This document shows, piece after piece, positions 1 to 3,660 of a DNA stretch of 5,688 bases. The DNA comes from PHAA01 sp964584415 (lineage in GTDB: Bacteria > Bacillota > Syntrophomonadia > Syntrophomonadales > Syntrophomonadaceae): NCBI GenBank assembly GCA_964584415.1, contig CAZOZX010000126.1, forward strand, positions 1 to 5,688, written 5' to 3'. The notes beneath the pieces are model-generated. The model saw only the letters and a list, made by a program, of their open reading frames with translations, was not told where the DNA came from and did no database searches. The translations under genes and the position numbers were made by a program. Within the stretch, counting starts at the first letter, position 1; the number at the start of each line of letters is the position of its first letter.

Positions 1-6
1 CTTGTT

Positions 7-12
7 TGTAAT
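7..12 (+). promoter_or_regulatory. Possible -10 box of the infC operon promoter
   Basis: TGTAAT matches the sigma-A -10 consensus TATAAT at five of six positions. It would place the transcript start near base 18-20, just before the structured leader. The matching -35 element would lie upstream of the window, so it cannot be tested here. The region is A/T-rich and chance matches are common, so this is only a candidate. Confidence 0.3.
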
Positions 13-17
13 TGTAA

Positions 18-147
18 AGCAGGAGCCTGGCTTCTCACCTTACAACTCTGGTTAGTAAGGTCATCATAACAGATATATATAATGCGGTAGAAAAACACCG
101 GGTTACTGTCTGTAGTGGTTTGAAGCGGGTCTAACAACCCGCTTTTT
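18..147 (+). promoter_or_regulatory. infC leader, probable L20-responsive attenuator
   Basis: This untranslated leader lies directly before infC-rpmI-rplT and has the layout of the Firmicutes L20 leader, in which free ribosomal protein L20 binds the nascent RNA and promotes premature termination (known from Bacillus subtilis). Visible structure: ACCTTAC (37-43) pairs with GTAAGGT (55-61), and AAC (44-46) pairs with GTT (51-53) around a TCTG loop, leaving A54 bulged. Downstream, CGGGTT (99-104) can pair with AACCCG (136-141), which would break the terminator at 123-147 and could act as an antiterminator. The class assignment rests on gene context plus structure. I could not match the leader to a covariance model, and the L20 contact site is not identified. 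Confidence 0.7.
123..147 (+). terminator. Leader terminator before infC
   Basis: AAGCGGGT (123-130) pairs with ACCCGCTT (137-144) around a six-base CTAACA loop, giving an eight-pair GC-rich stem followed by a short T run to 147. It sits between the leader and the infC ribosome binding site, so it is an attenuator rather than the end of an upstream gene. The T tract is short (five T, two of them inside the stem), which suits conditional rather than complete termination. Confidence 0.8.
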
Positions 148-153
148 ATATTG

Positions 154-162
154 AAGGAGGTG
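154..162 (+). promoter_or_regulatory. infC ribosome binding site (start-deciding)
   Basis: AAGGAGGTG is a near-perfect complement of the 16S rRNA 3' end. From the last G of GGAGG (160) there are four bases to TTG at 165 and ten to ATC at 171. Neither spacing is ideal, and no ATG or GTG in the right frame lies nearby, so the real start has to be one of these weak codons. Confidence 0.85.
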
Positions 163-164
163 AA

Positions 165-719
165 TTGCTTATCAGCAAGGATTGGAGAGTAAACGAGGAA
201 ATTAGGGTTAAAGAAGTCAGGTTGGTAAGTGAAGATGGAGAACAGCTGGGCATTGTTCCTATTCGTGAAGCTCTGGCCATCGCCGAAGAAAAGAGTGTAG
301 ACCTGGTTGAGGTAGCTCCTTCAGCTAAACCACCGGTTTGCCGATTAATGGATTATGGCAAATTTAAGTTTGAGCAAAGCAAGAGAGAAAAGGAATCGCG
401 TAAGAAGCAAAAAATCATATCCATTAAAGAAGTCAAGATGAGACCTAATATCGAGGAACATGATTTTCAGGTTAAGGCCAAGAACGCGAGGAAATTCTTG
501 ACTGCAGGAGATAAGCTTAAATTTACAATAATGTTTAGGGGACGGCAGATTACCCATCCGGAATTAGGAGAAAAGCTGTGTATAAAGCTTGCCCAGGAGT
601 TATCAGATATATCGGCGATTGAAAAGCAACCTAAAGTTGAAGGCCGCAATATGGTAATGATTTTGGTTCCCAAGCTGGATACCGATAAAAGTGATAAAAG
701 CGAGAAGAAGGAGGATTAA
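165..719 (+). CDS. infC: Translation initiation factor IF-3
   Basis: IF-3 binds the 30S subunit, keeps it apart from 50S and checks the start codon and initiator tRNA. The 184-residue product has the usual two domains. The N-terminal domain carries VNEEIR (9-14), GEQLGI (25-30) and AKPPVCRLMDYGKF (54-67). A charged linker rich in Lys, Arg and Glu covers about residues 70-83. The C-terminal domain carries RPNIEEHDF (93-101), KFTIMFRGRQITHPELG and a KVEGRNM segment. A Lys/Asp/Glu-rich tail of about 13 residues (DTDKSDKSEKKED) follows VPKL and is a little longer than in Bacillus. The start is placed at TTG 165; ATC at 171 is an alternative because ISKD matches the position where Bacillus-type infC genes begin at a rare AUU. 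It is the first gene of an operon with rpmI, which starts three bases after its stop. Confidence 0.97.
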   Translation: MLISKDWRVNEEIRVKEVRLVSEDGEQLGIVPIREALAIAEEKSVDLVEVAPSAKPPVCRLMDYGKFKFEQSKREKESRKKQKIISIKEVKMRPNIEEHDFQVKAKNARKFLTAGDKLKFTIMFRGRQITHPELGEKLCIKLAQELSDISAIEKQPKVEGRNMVMILVPKLDTDKSDKSEKKED

Positions 720-722
720 CCC

Positions 723-917
723 ATGCCCAAAATGAAAAGCCACCGTGGCGCCGCGAAAAGATTCAAGAAAACCGGCAGCGGATTGATTAAGAGATCGAAA
801 GCCTATGCCAGTCATCTACTTAGCAGCAAAAGCCCCAAAAGAAAGAGAAATCTTCGTAAGGCGGGTCTGGTTAGCGACGTAGAACAAAAAAATATTTCCA
901 AGCTGCTACCGTATTAA
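723..917 (+). CDS. rpmI: 50S ribosomal protein L35
   Basis: L35 (bL35) is a small, very basic protein of the large subunit. The 64-residue product begins MPKMKSHRGAAKRFKKTGSG and ends VSDVEQKNISKLLPY, the expected family start, end and length. A central run of Lys and Arg (SPKRKRNLRKAG, about 37-48) fits rRNA binding. Its ribosome binding site AAGGAGG (708-714) lies inside the last codons of infC, eight bases before the ATG, and the gap to infC is only three bases, so translation of the two is probably coupled. It sits between infC and rplT as in most bacteria. Confidence 0.97.
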   Translation: MPKMKSHRGAAKRFKKTGSGLIKRSKAYASHLLSSKSPKRKRNLRKAGLVSDVEQKNISKLLPY

Positions 918-939
918 TTCATAAAGGGAGGACTAGTAA

Positions 940-1293
940 ATGCCAAGAGTAAAGCGCGGAGTTACGTCGCACAGAAGACATAAAAAGATATTAAAACTGG
1001 CCAAAGGATATTTCGGCAGCAAATCAAAATTATTCCGGGTAGCTAATGAACAGGTTATGAAATCAGGGGCTTACGCTTATGCCCACCGTAAGATGAAGAA
1101 GAGAGAATTCCGGCAATTATGGATAGCGCGCATAAATGCCGCAGCTCGTGAGAATGGAACTACCTACAGCCGCATGATTCATGGACTAAAACTGGCGGGG
1201 GTCGAGGTTAATCGAAAAATGTTGGCTGAACTAGCTATCAGTGATCCCCAGGGTTTCGCCCAGCTTGCTGATGTAGCGAAAAAATCATCTTAA
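940..1293 (+). CDS. rplT: 50S ribosomal protein L20
   Basis: L20 (bL20) is a primary 23S rRNA-binding protein needed early in 50S assembly, and in B. subtilis it is also the repressor of its own infC-rpmI-rplT operon. The 117-residue product has the normal family length. The basic N-terminal extension MPRVKRGVTSHRRHKKILKL reaches into rRNA, AKGYFGSKSKLFRVA follows, and the globular C-terminal part contains REFRQLWIARINAAAR (about 56-71) and YSRMIHGLKLAGVEVNRKML (about 76-95). A ribosome binding site AAGGGAGG (924-931) stands eight bases before the ATG, 22 bases after rpmI. A strong terminator follows, so rplT is the last gene of this unit. The leader at the start of the window is its expected feedback target. 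Confidence 0.97.
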   Translation: MPRVKRGVTSHRRHKKILKLAKGYFGSKSKLFRVANEQVMKSGAYAYAHRKMKKREFRQLWIARINAAARENGTTYSRMIHGLKLAGVEVNRKMLAELAISDPQGFAQLADVAKKSS

Positions 1294-1315
1294 TCCATTA
1301 ATGAACAAGTCATTT

Positions 1316-1348
1316 AAAAAGTATGGTTAAACAAGCCATACTTTTTTT
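1316..1348 (+). terminator. Intrinsic terminator after rplT
   Basis: GTATGG (1321-1326) pairs with CCATAC (1336-1341). The stem is extended at its foot by AAAAA (1316-1320) against the first Ts and at its top by a T-G and a T-A pair, leaving an AAACA loop. Seven Ts (1342-1348) follow. The A tract before the stem could in principle also serve the opposite strand, but no gene on that strand needs it. It ends the infC operon and separates it from the methyltransferase gene. Confidence 0.88.
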
Positions 1349-1372
1349 ATATTAGTATGTAATTGGTTTTAC

Positions 1373-1380
1373 GGGGTGGT
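1373..1380 (+). promoter_or_regulatory. Ribosome binding site fixing the methyltransferase start
   Basis: GGGGTGGT lies seven to eight bases before ATG 1387. An in-frame TTG at 1363 would add eight residues, but it has no Shine-Dalgarno sequence before it, only the T-rich end of the terminator. The ATG start also gives the family-typical opening MKLISSPDNKYVK. Confidence 0.7.
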
Positions 1381-1386
1381 AAACGT

Positions 1387-2169
1387 ATGAAGCTGATTAG
1401 TTCGCCTGATAACAAGTATGTAAAGTTAGCCTCAAGTTTAAAGATCAGAAAGTATCGAGACGATAAAGAAATGTTTCTGGTTGAAGGGCAGCGGGCTGTT
1501 GAGGAACTGGCAGTTCGGCCTGATTTGGTAGATATGATACTGGTCAGTGCTGGTAATGAAAATGAAGGAACGGCTCCCACATCACTAGATGAACGAAAAA
1601 TAATAGTGGAATCAAGGTTAATGAAGCAAATATGTGCCACCGATAATCCACAGGGGATAGCCGCCATAGTGAGAAAGCCATCCTGGAACTGGGCCCAAAT
1701 AATTGACCGGCAAGGCTTGCTGCTTTACTTAGACCGTATAGCTGATCCCGGTAATCTTGGCAGTATACTCAGGACCAGCTGGGCTCTAGGTGTGGATGCA
1801 GTTCTATTGTCTAAGGGTTGTGTGGATTTATTTAATCCGAAAGTAGTCCGTTCTACCATGGGGGCAATTCTTAACCTGCCTGTATTTACGGACGTTGAAA
1901 TTGAGCAAATCGAGTTTCTGGGTCAATCTGGTTATATTATTATGGGTACGGATGCAAGCCAGGGTGAAAGTTATTATCGGATCAAATATCAGAATCCCCA
2001 TCTAATCATTATGGGCAGTGAAGGACAGGGTATAAGAGATGATTTAAAACATTTATGCAGCCAATATGTAAATATACCCATAAAACCAGGAGTGGACTCT
2101 TTGAATGTGGCTGCAGCATGTGCTATAATTGTTGCTGAAGCACAGAGACAGATTAGAGAACCTATTTAG
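1387..2169 (+). CDS. SpoU/TrmH-family RNA 2'-O-methyltransferase (YsgA/RlmP-like)
   Basis: This 260-residue protein is an S-adenosylmethionine-dependent SPOUT methyltransferase that probably methylates a ribose 2'-OH in RNA. Residues 1-97 form the substrate-binding domain, with FLVEGQRAVEEL (30-41) and a NPQGIAAIV stretch (87-95). Residues 111-256 form the knotted SpoU domain: motif 1 DPGNLGSILRTSWALG (120-135, Asn123 and Arg129), a segment LFNPKVVRSTMGAI (148-161), motif 2 IMGSEGQGI (208-216, Glu212) and motif 3 IPIKPGVDSLNVAAA (230-244, Ser238 and Asn240). All key residues are present. In B. subtilis the gene at this place before pheST is ysgA, whose product RlmP makes Gm2553 in the A-loop of 23S rRNA. 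Context makes that the best guess, but related family members (RlmB, TsnR-like, TrmH) cannot be separated by eye. No clear terminator follows, so transcripts may run on into the pheS leader. Confidence 0.93.
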   Translation: MKLISSPDNKYVKLASSLKIRKYRDDKEMFLVEGQRAVEELAVRPDLVDMILVSAGNENEGTAPTSLDERKIIVESRLMKQICATDNPQGIAAIVRKPSWNWAQIIDRQGLLLYLDRIADPGNLGSILRTSWALGVDAVLLSKGCVDLFNPKVVRSTMGAILNLPVFTDVEIEQIEFLGQSGYIIMGTDASQGESYYRIKYQNPHLIIMGSEGQGIRDDLKHLCSQYVNIPIKPGVDSLNVAAACAIIVAEAQRQIREPI

Positions 2170-2266
2170 TATCCCCAAAGATTTGTTGTTGACACTAGTT
2201 GCCTGGCAAAGAATTCGGAGGGTTCACCGCTTATGCACGATCAAGCTGAACTTCTGTGGTATCTTT
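2170..2266. other. Intergenic stretch with no recognised element
   Basis: Between the methyltransferase stop and the candidate pheST promoter I see no gene with a ribosome binding site, no tRNA, no strong hairpin and no T-rich terminator. A perfect TTGACA occurs at 2189-2194, but no acceptable -10 lies 16-18 bases further on. Part of it is open in one frame as a tail overlapping the methyltransferase gene, without any coding signature. Confidence 0.5.
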
Positions 2267-2295
2267 TCGAAACATCCGGTTGCATCATTTATTAT
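2267..2295 (+). promoter_or_regulatory. Candidate promoter for the T-box-pheST unit
   Basis: TCGAAA (2267-2272, four of six matches to TTGACA) and TATTAT (2290-2295, five of six matches to TATAAT) are separated by exactly 17 bases. Transcription would begin near 2302, about 30 bases before the foot of T-box Stem I, a normal distance. A weaker alternative is TTGCAT (2280-2285) with TACAAA (2302-2307) at 16 bases. Without expression data neither can be confirmed. Confidence 0.4.
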
Positions 2296-2514
2296 CTTCT
2301 GTACAAACGCTTGGTAATTAATTGAATAATTATGCTATGAACAGGACAAGTAACCTGAGTCAGAATCTTTCAGGGAGGCCGTATCATCGACTGTAAGTAT
2401 GGCTAAGTGCAGACTAGGAGAATTCACCTGGGAGCAGTGAATTGAAATAACAGTAGGTTCTACCGGCTGCCACCGTTATCTGGTATAGAGACAATCGGAA
2501 CATTCCGATTAATT

Positions 2515-2547
2515 AGGGTGGTACCACGAAATAAGGCTTTCGTCCCT
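2515..2547 (+). promoter_or_regulatory. T-box antiterminator with tRNA-end binding bulge
   Basis: AGGG (2515-2518) pairs with CCCT (2544-2547) and ACGAAA (2526-2531) pairs with TTTCGT (2538-2543), leaving the seven-base bulge TGGTACC (2519-2525) and a TAAGGC loop. TGGT in the bulge is complementary to an ACCA tRNA 3' end, so it expects discriminator base A73, as in tRNA-Phe. Bases 2538-2546 are shared with the terminator stem, so the two structures exclude each other. Confidence 0.92.
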
Positions 2548-2570
2548 TGGGATGAAGGCGCTTTTGTTTT
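2533..2570 (+). terminator. T-box regulated terminator before pheS
   Basis: GCTTTCGTCC (2536-2545) pairs with GGATGAAGGC (2550-2559), using two G-T wobble pairs, around a CTTG loop. AAG (2533-2535) can add pairs with CTT (2561-2563) past one bulged G. The T-rich tract CTTTTGTTTT (2561-2570) follows. It forms when the antiterminator is not held by uncharged tRNA-Phe. Confidence 0.9.
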
Positions 2571-2583
2571 CTGGGGATTAGTT

Positions 2584-2606
2584 CCTGCCGGATAGAAACC
2601 AGCAGG
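2584..2606 (+). repeat. Small hairpin between the T-box terminator and the pheS ribosome binding site
   Basis: CCTGC (2584-2588) pairs with GCAGG (2602-2606). Inside, GG (2590-2591) pairs with CC (2599-2600) past a C/A mismatch, with an ATAGAAA loop. The same CCTGC could instead pair with GTAGG (2612-2616), which overlaps the pheS Shine-Dalgarno. Function unknown; it may be chance. Confidence 0.45.
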
Positions 2607-2626
2607 TGTAAGTAGGAGGAGTAGAT

Positions 2627-3649
2627 ATGATTGAGAAATTATCCAAGATCAGAGTTGAAACTGAAAAAAATATCGGCGTCGTCGACAGTTTTAGCTCCCT
2701 TAACGAGATCAGGGTTAGAGTACTTGGCCGCAAGGGTGAAATAACCCAGTTGTTAAGAGGATTAAAGGATCTCGATGCAGACCAGCGGGTAGAAGTGGGC
2801 CGCATCGCCAATGAGGTAAAGGATTCCCTGGAGCAATTGGTTGAAGCCAAAACCCAGGAACTAAAGGCCTTGGAATTGGAAATGAGGCTTCAAAGAGAGA
2901 AAATTGACATAACTCTGCCCGGCCTGCCTGGAGCTATGGGTGCCCAACATCCCATCAGCAGGGTAACTAATGAAATTAAAGATATTTTTGTAGGCATGGG
3001 TTTCACTGTGGCGGAAGGGCCTGAAGTGGAGATCGACTATTACAACTTCGAAGCACTTAATGTTCCTCGTGATCATCCGGCCCGAGATATGCAGGATACG
3101 TTTTATATAACCGAGGATATGCTGCTGCGCACCCATACCTCACCAGTCCAGGTGCGGACTATGGAAAAGATGGCACCCCAACTCCCGGTAAAAATAATAG
3201 TGCCCGGCAGAGTCTACCGTAAGGACGATGATGCCACTCATTCACCCATGTTCCACCAGGTTGAAGGATTATTGATTGATGAAGGAATCACATTCGCGAA
3301 TCTTAAGGCTATATTGTTGCTCTTTGCCCGTAAGGTGTTCGGCGAAGGGGTACAGGTGCGCTACCGGCCCAGTTTCTTCCCTTTTACTGAACCTAGCGCG
3401 GAAATGGATATCTCTTGTGTCAATTGTGGTGGTGAGGGATGCCGGGTTTGCAGCCATACAGGGTGGTTGGAGATACTAGGTGCAGGTATGGTCAATCCCC
3501 GCGTACTTGAATATGGTGGATATGATCCGGAAAAGTGCACAGGATTTGCATTTGGGATGGGGATAGAAAGAATAGCCATGCTCAAGTATAAGATAAATGA
3601 TATGCGTTTGTTGTTTGATAATGATAAACGTTTTCTAAAACAATTTTAG
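2627..3649 (+). CDS. pheS: Phenylalanyl-tRNA synthetase alpha subunit
   Basis: PheS is the catalytic subunit of the alpha2beta2 class II enzyme that charges tRNA-Phe with phenylalanine in the cytoplasm. The 340 residues match the family length. Residues 1 to about 90 form the charged helical coiled-coil arm that contacts tRNA. The catalytic core follows: RTHTSPVQVR (168-177), motif 2 GRVYRKDDDATHSPMFHQVE (194-213) and motif 3 GFAFGMGIERIAML (306-319, Arg315). RYRPSFFPFTEPSAEMD precedes an insert CVNCGGEGCRVC with Cys264, Cys267, Cys272 and Cys275, a zinc-site-like feature that is usual in Firmicutes PheS. GGAGG (2615-2619) lies seven bases before the ATG. pheT starts 11 bases after its stop, so both subunits are made from one mRNA under the T-box. 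Confidence 0.98.
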   Translation: MIEKLSKIRVETEKNIGVVDSFSSLNEIRVRVLGRKGEITQLLRGLKDLDADQRVEVGRIANEVKDSLEQLVEAKTQELKALELEMRLQREKIDITLPGLPGAMGAQHPISRVTNEIKDIFVGMGFTVAEGPEVEIDYYNFEALNVPRDHPARDMQDTFYITEDMLLRTHTSPVQVRTMEKMAPQLPVKIIVPGRVYRKDDDATHSPMFHQVEGLLIDEGITFANLKAILLLFARKVFGEGVQVRYRPSFFPFTEPSAEMDISCVNCGGEGCRVCSHTGWLEILGAGMVNPRVLEYGGYDPEKCTGFAFGMGIERIAMLKYKINDMRLLFDNDKRFLKQF

Positions 3650-3660
3650 GGGGTGTTCAG

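Larger units (their letters stand above)
2333..2570 (+). promoter_or_regulatory. T-box leader sensing uncharged tRNA-Phe
   Basis: T-box RNAs bind a given tRNA and prevent termination when it is uncharged. All parts are readable. Stem I: TGCT (2333-2336) with AGCA (2433-2436) at the foot; CAGG (2342-2345) with CCTG (2427-2430) above a kink-turn-like ATGAA/GG; the loop E AGTA (2349-2352) faces the specifier TTC (2423-2425), a Phe codon, in the usual GAA-codon-ACC setting. The next helix pairs CCT-AGTC (2354-2361, G2357 bulged) with GACTAGG (2412-2418), and GCCGTA (2378-2383) pairs with TATGGC (2398-2403) distally, beside AGGGAG (2372-2377). Stem II: ATAAC (2447-2451) with GTTAT (2475-2479), including the conserved CCGTTA. 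Stem III: AATCGGA (2493-2499) with TCCGATT (2504-2510). The T-box core AGGGTGGTACCACG lies at 2515-2528. The specifier agrees with the downstream genes. Confidence 0.97.

Noticed and set aside
1363..1386. TTG start adding eight residues to the methyltransferase
   Set aside because: No Shine-Dalgarno before it, whereas ATG 1387 has GGGGTGGT at good spacing and gives the normal family N terminus.
2189..2217. TTGACA as a perfect -35 box
   Set aside because: The hexamers 16-18 bases downstream (GAATTC, AATTCG, ATTCGG) are poor -10 boxes, so no full promoter is formed.
2219..2230. GGGTTCACCGC resembling a tRNA T-arm
   Set aside because: No acceptor, D or anticodon arms can be folded around it, so there is no tRNA gene.
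2129..2317. Open frame of 62 codons overlapping the end of the methyltransferase gene
   Set aside because: No ribosome binding site, no recognisable protein motif, and it runs through non-coding leader sequence. A chance frame.
3416..3451. Four-cysteine CxxC...CxxC insert in PheS as a novelty
   Set aside because: The same cysteine pattern is normal in PheS of Bacillus and other Firmicutes.
3276..3479. A 67-codon open frame and several opposite-strand frames inside pheS and pheT
   Set aside because: They lie within strongly conserved coding sequence, lack ribosome sites and show no family features. Shadows of the real genes.
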